Below, piece after piece: positions 45,658 to 53,635 of a DNA stretch of 64,000 nucleotides (within the stretch, counting starts at the first letter, position 1; every line of letters begins with the position of its first letter). The notes under the pieces are model-generated. The model ran no database searches. It was not told the origin of the DNA and worked only from the letters and a program-made list of their open reading frames with translations. Origin of the DNA: Pseudomonas tritici (GTDB taxonomy: Bacteria; Pseudomonadota; Gammaproteobacteria; Pseudomonadales; Pseudomonadaceae); contig NZ_CP077084.1 of NCBI RefSeq assembly GCF_014268275.3, forward strand, positions 3,162,001 through 3,226,000, given 5' to 3'. The position numbers and the translations under genes were made by a program.

Positions 45658-46676
45658 GCGACAACATAAACCCATCAACACCCGCCCATGGCGTCCGGCG
45701 CTACCAGCTTGCCGACCTGACAATGGCCGCCGGTGTGCCCTGGTTTGCCGTGCACGTGTCGGACGAAAGCGGTCATACATCGTCCTGGATTATCAGGGGG
45801 GAACTGGACGGTGAGCATTTACGCCTGCAACCACAGGTTTGGGTGCCAGATGCCATCCAGGCCATCGTCAATGATAGCGACGGCCAAGTCTGGGCGATCA
45901 CTAGCGAAGATGAACTGATCACCAACACCGTCCTTGGACAGGTGGCTGGATGGCGGCAGGTTACGCCCCATCCACAGCTCAACGCGCGCGATGAGTGGTA
46001 CTCCCGCACACTGGGTTATGTGGCCACGGATGGCCAGAACGTCGAGCTTGCTGAATGCCTGTGTTGGGCGAGCGATGGCTTGTTGATCGGTACGTTCAGC
46101 CGCCGGTTGTATCGTTGGACATCGGGCGATGTTGCTCGCCTTGAACACGACGATCACATTGTCGGAACGCTGGGTGGTGTCAACAACATTGTCCAGACGC
46201 AAGACGCAATATACGCGCTGGGGTATGCGGGCCTGATCCTGCGTCGGCCGGTGGGCGGGACCTGGCAGCGAATTGATGGACCATGGCCGACTGAGGCCGG
46301 CGCGTTCATCAATATGATTGCCGGTGTCGAAGGTCCGAGAGGGGAATTGTGGGCCATTGCGGCGGGCGGTTCGGTCGTCAGCGTTGCGGGTGATGTGACC
46401 CGCACCATTGCACAAGTACCCGGTGAGCCTCTGGGCATCACCCGGTTCCAGCGCCAGTGGTTCGTGTCGACCCTCGACGGTTGCTACGAACTACCGGGGG
46501 ATGGTGACACGGTCCTGATCAAACGCGATATTTTGATGGGTAAATCGATTGATGCCGGGAACTGCCTGATTGCCGTCGATGCCGAGCCACAACACGCCGA
46601 TCACGCGCAGGTCCACCTGTGGTTGCGCACCAGAAACCGCGATGCTTGGCTGCGCCCAATCATTTGCCGGGCCTGA
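45654..46676 (+). CDS. Beta-propeller-like protein, third gene of the helicase/topoisomerase operon
   Basis: This is a 340-residue protein overlapping the previous gene by 4 nt (ATGA). Repeated blade-like segments are visible: GQVWAITSEDELITN, GLLIGTFSRRLYRW, AIYALGYAGLILRR with GGTWQRIDG, GELWAIAAGGSVVSV and RQWFVSTLDGCYEL. The spacing (about 45-50 residues) and the G-x-W / GTW pattern suggest a six- or seven-bladed propeller of the kelch/Ycf48-like kind. There is no signal peptide, so it is likely cytoplasmic and could be a scaffold or sensor for the two preceding proteins. Confidence 0.72.
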   Translation: MSDNINPSTPAHGVRRYQLADLTMAAGVPWFAVHVSDESGHTSSWIIRGELDGEHLRLQPQVWVPDAIQAIVNDSDGQVWAITSEDELITNTVLGQVAGWRQVTPHPQLNARDEWYSRTLGYVATDGQNVELAECLCWASDGLLIGTFSRRLYRWTSGDVARLEHDDHIVGTLGGVNNIVQTQDAIYALGYAGLILRRPVGGTWQRIDGPWPTEAGAFINMIAGVEGPRGELWAIAAGGSVVSVAGDVTRTIAQVPGEPLGITRFQRQWFVSTLDGCYELPGDGDTVLIKRDILMGKSIDAGNCLIAVDAEPQHADHAQVHLWLRTRNRDAWLRPIICRA

Positions 46677-46761
46677 TTGAGGCGTTAAGGCGCAAGCGCG
46701 CGGGATACGGGCTTGCTTTCGAGGCCCAAGCCCGTGGTTTCACCTGGTCGGCCAGGCAGGC

Positions 46762-46968
46762 TCAATTGGTTTGTGGGCCGCGCCCGCGATGCGCGGTGAT
46801 GCGGTTGTAAATGTTGGGTGCCGTGACCGCCATTTCTTTGCTGATCTCCGGGACTGAGTAGCCTTTGTCATAGAGATGTTGCAAGAAAGCGTCTTGGTCA
46901 CGCCGGGCAAGCTGGCCGTAAAAGCCGCGATTTATTTCTTTCTGGATGCCTGAGAAAAAACCAAACAT
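46762..46968 (-). CDS. Small helix-turn-helix protein
   Basis: This is a 68-residue protein. The segment GYSVPEISKEMAVTAPNIYNRI has the pattern of a helix-turn-helix, so it may be a small DNA-binding regulator. An AGAGG site is 6 nt before the ATG. It is convergent with the helicase/topoisomerase operon and divergent from the 47160 gene. No family recognised. Confidence 0.6.
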   Translation of the reverse strand: MFGFFSGIQKEINRGFYGQLARRDQDAFLQHLYDKGYSVPEISKEMAVTAPNIYNRITAHRGRGPQTN

Positions 46969-47159
46969 AGGGACCTCTGTATTCGACTCGCGTCATGTTG
47001 ATGGTGGGAGGAGAAGGCGTGGCTTGGGCCGCTCCTTCTGTATGCAAGCCCCTTGTAAACCCCGGATTTGGAGTCTGAGTGAGCTAGCCGGTTGCAGGTT
47101 ATTCACTCTGCTGCTTATCGGCCATCCCAACCTGGGTAGCACCCAGCATGGTGTGATTT

Positions 47160-48248
47160 ATGCGAACAGACGAATACACGGATGACGAAGTCGAGACAAA
47201 GGACAAGTGGGACAAACTGTTCTGGATTGAGCTCGCTAAGCGCAAAGAGCGTTTGGTAACCGGGGATGCACACCTGATGCTTGTTCAATTGCATGATCAA
47301 ATAGCCCAGGCCATCGATACACCCGGCCAAGTGATGGATGAGCCCATCGAAGGCATAAGGGGGGCTGCGGTCCTTTTGGACGCGTTTCAGTGGCAGTACG
47401 ACCCGGCTGATGAGGCTGATGACGAACACCAGGCTCAGTTGTTGCGGGACACGATGAATCGCTTCGGAAGCCAGATTGATGAAGTTTGGTCAAGGTTGCA
47501 GTTCACGCGGGGCTTCCGACTTGCCGACCTAGCCGTAGAAAACGAACTTGAGCTGATGTGGGGTTGGTGGGTATTCATCAACTCTTCAGCCGGGCGTGAG
47601 GAAATGGGTATCACCACCGGAAAGTTCTCATACCATGGCAAGCAGAGCCGAATGGACGAGGACCATGAGCCGCCACGGATGATTGAGGTCCATACGTTCT
47701 ATAACCGCCCCGGGCAGTCTCCCATCCCTGTTTCCAATCGCAGTGTCAGGAGCTTCACCACTGACATGGATGAAGTGATCATCAACGGCAAACGGGTCAC
47801 CGATAGTGTAATTGTGGTGTTTGACTCCGAAACTCCAGCGCCATCCAGAAGGGAAATCGTGAACGCCGCTTATTCCGGCAGAGGAATGATTCGGGCACGG
47901 CGTTTAGCGGATGCCCGTGCAAAAGGCGATTACGCCAGACTGCAACGCTTGCTCGACGAACCGTCGCCGACCACGGATTTTGTCGACTTATTCGAGCCTG
48001 TACAGGCGCATAAATTGTTCAAGACACTCACCAGCGTTGCGCCGTTGATTCGAGGGCTATTCGCTTGGGATCTTCACCATGACCAGGGACTCAGCAAAGC
48101 GCAGGCTTGCCGAGTTACGGCGGAAAAACTACCTGGAATGGGCACTACCCCACGCAGCGTCAACAATGCGCTTATATCAGTGGGAAAAAAGATCAACGGC
48201 TACCAACCCGAGCAATTGCCTTGGATTTTTCAACGCTTTAGCGATTGA
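47160..48248 (+). CDS. Hypothetical protein, 362 residues
   Basis: Not recognised. The N-terminal ~60 residues are acidic and helical (MRTDEYTDDEVETKDKWDKL). A beta-rich middle follows (RMIEVHTFYNRPGQSPIPVSNRS... VIVVFDSE). The C-terminal part has an HTH-like segment (LSKAQACRVTAEKLPGMGTTPRSVNNALISVGKKI). No signal peptide or membrane segment. The strong opening of one frame over 1.1 kb and normal codon use support it as real. It is inside the block adjoining mexT and has no close neighbour in operon; a role with the preceding operon is not shown. Confidence 0.6.
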   Translation: MRTDEYTDDEVETKDKWDKLFWIELAKRKERLVTGDAHLMLVQLHDQIAQAIDTPGQVMDEPIEGIRGAAVLLDAFQWQYDPADEADDEHQAQLLRDTMNRFGSQIDEVWSRLQFTRGFRLADLAVENELELMWGWWVFINSSAGREEMGITTGKFSYHGKQSRMDEDHEPPRMIEVHTFYNRPGQSPIPVSNRSVRSFTTDMDEVIINGKRVTDSVIVVFDSETPAPSRREIVNAAYSGRGMIRARRLADARAKGDYARLQRLLDEPSPTTDFVDLFEPVQAHKLFKTLTSVAPLIRGLFAWDLHHDQGLSKAQACRVTAEKLPGMGTTPRSVNNALISVGKKINGYQPEQLPWIFQRFSD

Positions 48249-48268
48249 GGGTTCCGTCGCCGGAACCC
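48249..48268 (+). terminator. Hairpin after the 47160 gene
   Basis: GGGTTCCG / CGGAACCC stem with a TCGC loop directly after the stop codon. There is no T run, so termination strength is uncertain. Confidence 0.45.
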
Positions 48269-48280
48269 GGTCGCGTTGAG

Positions 48281-48631
48281 CTAGGCAGCGCCGTATTGGG
48301 CGATACGCCGTTGTGCCCGCGCCTCGCCCTCGGCCTGCGTCGCCGCGGTTTCATAACGGATGCCAGAGGCTTGTTCGCCAATCTTGCCCATGGCATCGAA
48401 ATGCGCACGACGCGCCTCATCGGCAAGCACGCTGATCAAGCTGATACACAAATGGCCAAAGGCCTCCTTGTGCGTCTTCAACCACAGGCTGCGCAGCTTG
48501 CGGTCGGCGTGGGCTTCGTCGTCCCCAGGTTCCAGGTAGATCAACACAAAGGGTACGCCATGGGCCATGACGGCCTCGATTTCGGCTTGCCACTGTGCAC
48601 CGTAGCCCTGTACGACCACGTCGTTGCGCAC
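48281..48631 (-). CDS. Hypothetical protein following a thioesterase fragment
   Basis: This 116-residue soluble protein (MRNDVVVQGYGAQWQAEIEAVM; HGVPFVLIYLEPGDDEAHADRKL) is not recognised. The C-terminal half is helical and alanine-rich. It begins 3 nt after the stop of the truncated thioesterase on the same strand, so the two were once co-transcribed. It may survive without a promoter of its own. Confidence 0.5.
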   Translation of the reverse strand: MRNDVVVQGYGAQWQAEIEAVMAHGVPFVLIYLEPGDDEAHADRKLRSLWLKTHKEAFGHLCISLISVLADEARRAHFDAMGKIGEQASGIRYETAATQAEGEARAQRRIAQYGAA

Positions 48632-48634
48632 TAT

Positions 48635-49162
48635 TCAGCGCGGCGGGTGTTGCAGGGCTTCAGACAGCCAGCCCAATAGCTGCGTGCGTTGCTGACGCAG
48701 GAAAAAGTGCCCGCCGTCCACCAGGCGCCAGTCGAAACCGGCTGCTGCGTGCCGTTTCCAGCGGCGCGCGGCTTCCACCGTGACCAGGTGATCATCGCTG
48801 GCGGCAATCATCACCATCGGCACCGCCAGGGTCGTATCGGTTGCTACGCAGTAGCCTTCCGACAAGGCACTGTCGCGTGCCGCCCAGGTGTCGGACTTCG
48901 AGGGCGAATCCTCCTCGCTGTAGTCCGACACTTTGCGCTGGATCGGAAAACTCGGCGCCGGGCACGCCATCAGGAACACCAACTGCGGGTGGCGACCCTC
49001 GCTGGCCAAGGTCCGCGCCACTTCGAGGGCGATCTTGCACCCCAGGCTGCAACCCAGCAATGCCCAGGGTTTGTCGGTGTAGGGCCGGATCGCGTCCATG
49101 AGCTGGCGCATCAGTTCCGTCATGTCCTGAATGCTCGGTTCGGCGATGCGGCTTTCGCTGAA
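48635..49162 (-). pseudogene. 5'-truncated type II thioesterase (GrsT/PvdG-like)
   Basis: The readable part starts FSESRIAEPSIQDMTELMRQ and contains the serine motif GCSLG, MACPAPSFPIQRKVSDYS, and a late histidine in VDGGHFF, as in external thioesterases of nonribosomal peptide pathways. The family's first 60-70 residues (with the conserved FPHAGG-type loop) are missing: an in-frame TGA at 49163-49165 and unrelated DNA replace them. An ATG at 49123 could start a fragment, but the protein would lack a strand of the core. No NRPS genes are in the window. Confidence 0.7.
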
Positions 49163-49320
49163 TCAATAGCCCACTTGGCCTAAGGCTGGGGGCATCCTTT
49201 TCAAACCATCCAAAGCATGTCCTCAAATTTGCCCCAAATGTAGCAATTCGCTGGAAGTAAATGGCTATTCGAGACTAGAAAAACGTAGAAATGATCAGCT
49301 AACAAGCATGCGCGAAGCCT

Positions 49321-50235
49321 CTAAAGACTCTCAGGATCGCCAAAAAACATCTGAATCCGCGACCGCAACCAGCGCTCGCCCGGGTCATTATCCTGTGATC
49401 CACGCCACGCCATATGCAACTCAAAGCTGCGCACGGGCAATGGCGGGTCTTCCGCACGCAACCCACCCGCCGAGGTCAACGCCTCGGCCGCGTAGTCCGG
49501 CACGGTCGCGAGGATGTCCGTGCCCGCGAGCAAGGTGCCCAGGCCGTTGAATTGCGGTACGGCCAATACCACGTGGCGTTTGCGGTCGAGTTTTTCCAGT
49601 TCTTCATCAATGAACCCGCTCAAGTCGCCGGCAAATGACACCAGCGCGTGGGGGCGGGCGCAGAAGTCGTCCAGGCTCAGCGAGCCCGGCACGCTGTCGG
49701 CGCGCAGCAGTTTTGGCAGGCTGCGGCGCAGCACTTTGCGCTTGGCGTTGGCCGGCAAGTCCGCGGTGTAGCTGACACCGATGGAGATTTCGCCGGAGGC
49801 CAGCAAGCCGGGCATCAGGATGTAATTGACGCGACGCACGACCAGCACGATACCGGGTGACTCGGCGCGCAGGCGTTTGAGCAGTTGGGGCAGCAGGGCG
49901 AACTCGACGTCGTCGGACAGGCCGATGCGGAATACCGCGGTGCTGGTGGCCGGGTCGAATTCAGCGGCGCGGCTGACCGCGGTGGAAATCGAGTCCAGCG
50001 CCGGGGAGAGCAGGGCGAAGATTTCTACCGCCCGGGCCGAAGGTTCCATGCTGCGGCCGGTGCGCACGAACAACGGGTCATCAAACAGCCCGCGCAGGCG
50101 TGACAACGCCGCGCTGATGGCTGGCTGGCCGAGGAACAGTTTCTCGGCGGCGCGGGTCACACTGCGCTCATGCATCAAGGTTTCGAATACGATCAAGAGG
50201 TTAAGGTCGACACGACGCAGGTCGTTACGGTTCAT
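49321..50235 (-). CDS. mexT: LysR-type activator MexT of mexEF-oprN
   Basis: This is a 304-residue LTTR that reads as MexT: MNRNDLRRVDLNLLIVFETLMHERSVTRAAEKLFLGQPAISAALSRL carries the HTH, and the long effector domain ends RIQMFFGDPESL. In P. aeruginosa it activates mexEF-oprN and mexS under electrophilic or disulfide stress. ATG at 50235 chosen; the frame to 50298 is not conserved. It is intact. Its last 30 bp recur at 20921 and 36497. It is on the same strand as mexEF-oprN but 36 kb away, so accessory DNA has been placed between them. It is divergent from mexS. Confidence 0.94.
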   Translation of the reverse strand: MNRNDLRRVDLNLLIVFETLMHERSVTRAAEKLFLGQPAISAALSRLRGLFDDPLFVRTGRSMEPSARAVEIFALLSPALDSISTAVSRAAEFDPATSTAVFRIGLSDDVEFALLPQLLKRLRAESPGIVLVVRRVNYILMPGLLASGEISIGVSYTADLPANAKRKVLRRSLPKLLRADSVPGSLSLDDFCARPHALVSFAGDLSGFIDEELEKLDRKRHVVLAVPQFNGLGTLLAGTDILATVPDYAAEALTSAGGLRAEDPPLPVRSFELHMAWRGSQDNDPGERWLRSRIQMFFGDPESL

Positions 50236-50381
50236 CTTGTGTCCTGGAAGAGTCAGCTGACTTGACGAGAGCGGGCATATAACAACAATGGCCAGCACGA
50301 ATCTTACGGGGAAAGGCTGTTACTCTGCACAGGAAAATTGAGTTTTCTTACAAGAGCTGAGGTCTATTCCTCAGACGCGGA

Positions 50382-50405
50382 ATCAATGACAGACATGTCG
50401 ACTAT
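50382..50405 (+). promoter_or_regulatory. Candidate MexT-binding nod box upstream of mexS
   Basis: ATCA-N5-AGACAT-N4-ACTAT: both outer arms of the MexT consensus (ATCA and ACYAT) match fully at the right spacing, with a weaker centre. It ends 77 nt before the mexS start, almost the same distance as the mexE site (76 nt). Confidence 0.68.
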
Positions 50406-50482
50406 TAATGGCGACCGGTGGTCTTACCCGTAAAGCCCAGATAAAGTTCATGGCATTAGAGGTTACTTTGACGAGGTTTGCG

Positions 50483-51505
50483 ATGTCCCGCACGATCCGT
50501 TTTCACAAGTTTGGTCCGGCCGAGGTGCTCAAATGCGAAGAGCATGCAGCCGCGCAGCCCGCACCGGGCGAAGTGCAGGTGCGTGTCGAAGCGATTGGCA
50601 TCAGCTGGTATGACATTTTGTGGCGCCAGAACCTGGCGTCTTCCCATGCAAGATTACCGTCCGGTCTTGGCCATGAAATGGCCGGGGTGGTCGTCGCCGT
50701 AGGCGATGGCGTGGATGACTTGGCAGTGGGCGATAAAGTGGCCAGTTTTCCGGCCGAGAGCCCCAATGACTACCCGGTGTATGGCGAGCAGATCGTCCTG
50801 CCCCGTTCTGCCCTGACCCGGTACCCGGATGTCTTGAGCCCTATTGAAGCGAGCGTGCATTACACGCCGCTGTTGATCGCCTACTTCGCCTACGTGGACT
50901 TGGCACGGGTCAAGCCCGGGCAATTTGCCCTGGTGACTGACGCCAGCCACTGCGCCGGTCCGTCCTTTGTACAGCTGGGCAAGGCCCTGGGTGTGCGGGT
51001 GATTGCCGCCACCAAGGACAGCGCGGAGCGTGAGTATCTGCTGTCGCTCGGTGCGGAAAAGGTCATCGTCACCGAAGAGCAAGACCTGCTGATGCAAATC
51101 AACAAGTTCACCGACAACCGCGGTGTCGACGTGGTGTTCGACGGTTTGGGTGGCCCGCAGATGTCCTTGCTCGGTGACGTACTGGCACCGCGTGGCAGCC
51201 TGGTGCTGTATGGCTTGCAGGGCGGTAACCAGACGCCCTTCCCGGCGTGTGCGGCGTTCCAGAAGAACATTCAGTTTTTTGTGCACTGCATCGGTAACTT
51301 CACTGGCAAACCGGAGCTGGGCATCATTCAGGACCACGTAGCCTTGCAACGGGCGTTGCGCGATATCAACCAACTGACAGCTGACCGCGTGCTGGTGCCG
51401 TTGAAAACCACCGTGTTTCCGTTCAATCAGTTCGTGGAAGCGCACCGATATATGGACGAATGCCCGTGCCGCGAGCGTGTTGCGTTGCAGGTTGAGGCTG
51501 TTTAG
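50483..51505 (+). CDS. mexS: MexS-like oxidoreductase (MDR/quinone oxidoreductase family)
   Basis: This is a 340-residue zinc-free medium-chain reductase. MSRTIRFHKFGPAEVLKCEE is the MexS start, and the divergent position beside mexT is that of P. aeruginosa mexS (PA2491). Loss of MexS there activates MexT, probably by letting toxic electrophiles build up. The cofactor region includes GQFALVTDASHCAGPSFVQLGKALGV, a variant of the usual AxxGxxG. ATG at 50483 has GAGG upstream. A hairpin follows the gene. Confidence 0.92.
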   Translation: MSRTIRFHKFGPAEVLKCEEHAAAQPAPGEVQVRVEAIGISWYDILWRQNLASSHARLPSGLGHEMAGVVVAVGDGVDDLAVGDKVASFPAESPNDYPVYGEQIVLPRSALTRYPDVLSPIEASVHYTPLLIAYFAYVDLARVKPGQFALVTDASHCAGPSFVQLGKALGVRVIAATKDSAEREYLLSLGAEKVIVTEEQDLLMQINKFTDNRGVDVVFDGLGGPQMSLLGDVLAPRGSLVLYGLQGGNQTPFPACAAFQKNIQFFVHCIGNFTGKPELGIIQDHVALQRALRDINQLTADRVLVPLKTTVFPFNQFVEAHRYMDECPCRERVALQVEAV

Positions 51506-51542
51506 TACGTAGGAAGGTTCTCAAACGAGTCTTCCTGGCACC

Positions 51543-51565
51543 TGGCGCATGGGGCAAATGCGCCA
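51543..51565 (+). terminator. Hairpin after mexS
   Basis: Perfect 8-bp stem TGGCGCAT / ATGCGCCA with a 7-nt loop, followed only by TTTGA. It is a possible weak terminator for mexS. Confidence 0.55.
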
Positions 51566-52210
51566 TTTGACAGGGCTTAAACTGTACCCCGCTTCAGGTG
51601 CCTGGCTGGCACTTTAACCCCTGAATCCTGACTTTTTCGCTGACGCCGCCCTGAATTCCAGTGCGGCGTCTTTGTGTGCGCGTGATTTATGCGCTGGCCG
51701 TTGCTCATCTGCACTGGTTTTCGCCAGGGTTCTGTATCTATTAATCATTATTCCAGCATTGATAATTGCGTCTTCACTTTCATCTCAAGGACTGAGCAAT
51801 GATTGAATATCTGACACTACTGTTGCGAGCGTCTGAAACTAATGTCGCGGCGTTCGCGTGGCCTGAAGGAAATAGGTGCGCTCATGAAAAGTTTCGTGCC
51901 CATGAGTGGGAAAGTTGGTGGGTACGCGTGTCGGACACTTCTTTTAATAGTCGGTTAACGGTGTGTAAGAGTTTGTCGGAAAGTTCCTAGGACTGTGATC
52001 GGATTTGTTTTGGCCCAATAGATCCAGAGGTTTGCGCGCTTGCAGGGCTTTTGGCTTTGTCCTCGGACATTCGTGTCGTTGTGTTGCGCGGTGATAGTGT
52101 CTAGTCATCGGCGCACAAGGCTCTGCGCGAATTTCTTACATGCGCAATCGGTCGAGCAAACACTGTCAGCAGTTGCTTGAAACTAATATTTCAACTCAGG
52201 TAGTAAAACG
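51566..52210 (+). other. Intergenic region between mexS and the 52211 gene
   Basis: About 640 nt without a convincing gene. A 63-codon frame at 51799-51990 (AAGGA site, MIEYLTLLLRASETNVAAFAW start) is possible but has no recognised match and poor codon character toward its end. The region is AT-richer than the surroundings and holds the promoter of the following operon. Confidence 0.5.
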
Positions 52211-53635
52211 ATGAGCACTATCCATGAACAGGCTATGAACTATGTTTACCAGCAAGTTCTGCAGCGTTTGATCGGGCACTTTACTCGCGCAGAACGCACG
52301 GCACTCCAATTGCTGGTCCAGCGAATCGTCGTGGCAGCCGGCGGCATGGAGCAAGTGGGAGGTTACAAGGTGCTGGTGGCGCATGGTGGTGGCGAAGTGA
52401 GCAGCTACACCTTGGCGTTGTTGCGTGCCGCGCAGTTGACGATCGCTGGCCGCGCCCCGCATACCTTTCACTTGCGGGTTGCGACGCTGCGGCATGCTGG
52501 CATGACCGAGGGCAGGCTCGACAGCCTCAATCAAGGCTATGGCCGCCTGTTTCTGCACGATGATCCACGGGTTGATCTACTGATGGTAGATCGTGAGGAA
52601 GTATTGCCCTTCAACCACCTGCGACCCGCCTCTGTCGTTGGGCGAGAAAGCAGCCAGCGCAACAGGTTGATTGTCGGCCATCTGAGTTCCGGTGACTGCC
52701 GCGCCACGGTGTGCAGTGACACCTACCTGGCGTTGGGGGATTTTTACCAGCGCGTTACCTCTTGGAATGGCGGGGTACACGCACTGGTCAGCGGGGATTC
52801 CCCGCGCAAGCAGAGTCAGTTTATTGCCTGGCTCAAGAACACGGCTGTGGGCGCTGGGATGGCGATGCCTGAGGCCTGGCCGTCGTCGCTTACCGCGCTG
52901 TTCGCACGTATGGAGGAATGGAGTACCGGTTATTACCGTGATGCATACGGGGAGCATTATGTCGCCAGTGACAACCCCAGCAAGACCGGACACCGTAACC
53001 TGTCCTACATCGGCGTTGCCGATTTGCTGGACAACGTAGACCTCTCATCCTCGCCCATGCTCACCGAGTTCATGGCCTTTGCCCCTGATCCACTGGGGTT
53101 TCATTTCAGCCATCCAAGCTATTCCATCCCGCTGCTGATGGCCCATCTGCGCGGGTTGCAGGCTCAATGCCTGCGAGATATGGACTATGAAGAAGGGGTG
53201 CAAGGCTTTATCCAACAGGCAGGACACTTTTTGAGGCGCATGCACATGCCCGAAGAGTTACTCACGCAGGCGGGGACCCGTGAAGGGCGCAGCCAGGCGA
53301 GCACCCACGCCCAGCAGTTCTTCGGTCTGGACGAGACTCAATTGATTTGCCTGCTGTTCTCGCCGTTTATCCATCATGGTGAACGCCTGGAAGGCTATTT
53401 GCGCCAGTGCCATCCGGGCATGCTGGTTGCTTTGCCCGAGCTGCACAAGGTCCTGCAGGGCAAGCCGTCCGCTGAGATGTTGCAACAATGGATCACTGAC
53501 ACCAGCGGCTTGCCAATGCCCTTGCTGCAGCAGCTCTATCGCAAACGTCCGTTGGTCAATGCGGGCGGCAAATTGCGCAGTGCGGGTGCCACGGCCCATG
53601 ACAGCGCGCAGGCCTGTCAATTGTCCGGGCAATGA
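52211..53635 (+). CDS. Hypothetical protein paired with a MocR-type regulator
   Basis: This is a 474-residue soluble protein, not recognised. Alpha/beta segments at the start (MNYVYQQVLQRLIGHFTRAERTALQLLVQRI; YKVLVAHGGGEVSSYTLALLRAAQLTI) are followed by helical stretches; no signal peptide or membrane helix. It overlaps the next gene by 4 nt (ATGA), so it is translationally coupled to a PLP-binding regulator. Pairing suggests a metabolic or sensing role tied to an amino compound, but no function can be claimed. Confidence 0.65.
   Translation: MSTIHEQAMNYVYQQVLQRLIGHFTRAERTALQLLVQRIVVAAGGMEQVGGYKVLVAHGGGEVSSYTLALLRAAQLTIAGRAPHTFHLRVATLRHAGMTEGRLDSLNQGYGRLFLHDDPRVDLLMVDREEVLPFNHLRPASVVGRESSQRNRLIVGHLSSGDCRATVCSDTYLALGDFYQRVTSWNGGVHALVSGDSPRKQSQFIAWLKNTAVGAGMAMPEAWPSSLTALFARMEEWSTGYYRDAYGEHYVASDNPSKTGHRNLSYIGVADLLDNVDLSSSPMLTEFMAFAPDPLGFHFSHPSYSIPLLMAHLRGLQAQCLRDMDYEEGVQGFIQQAGHFLRRMHMPEELLTQAGTREGRSQASTHAQQFFGLDETQLICLLFSPFIHHGERLEGYLRQCHPGMLVALPELHKVLQGKPSAEMLQQWITDTSGLPMPLLQQLYRKRPLVNAGGKLRSAGATAHDSAQACQLSGQ

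Noticed and set aside
51799..51990. 63-codon frame with a fair ribosome site
   Set aside because: No recognised match, poor codon character at its end and an AT-rich setting; not listed as a gene.
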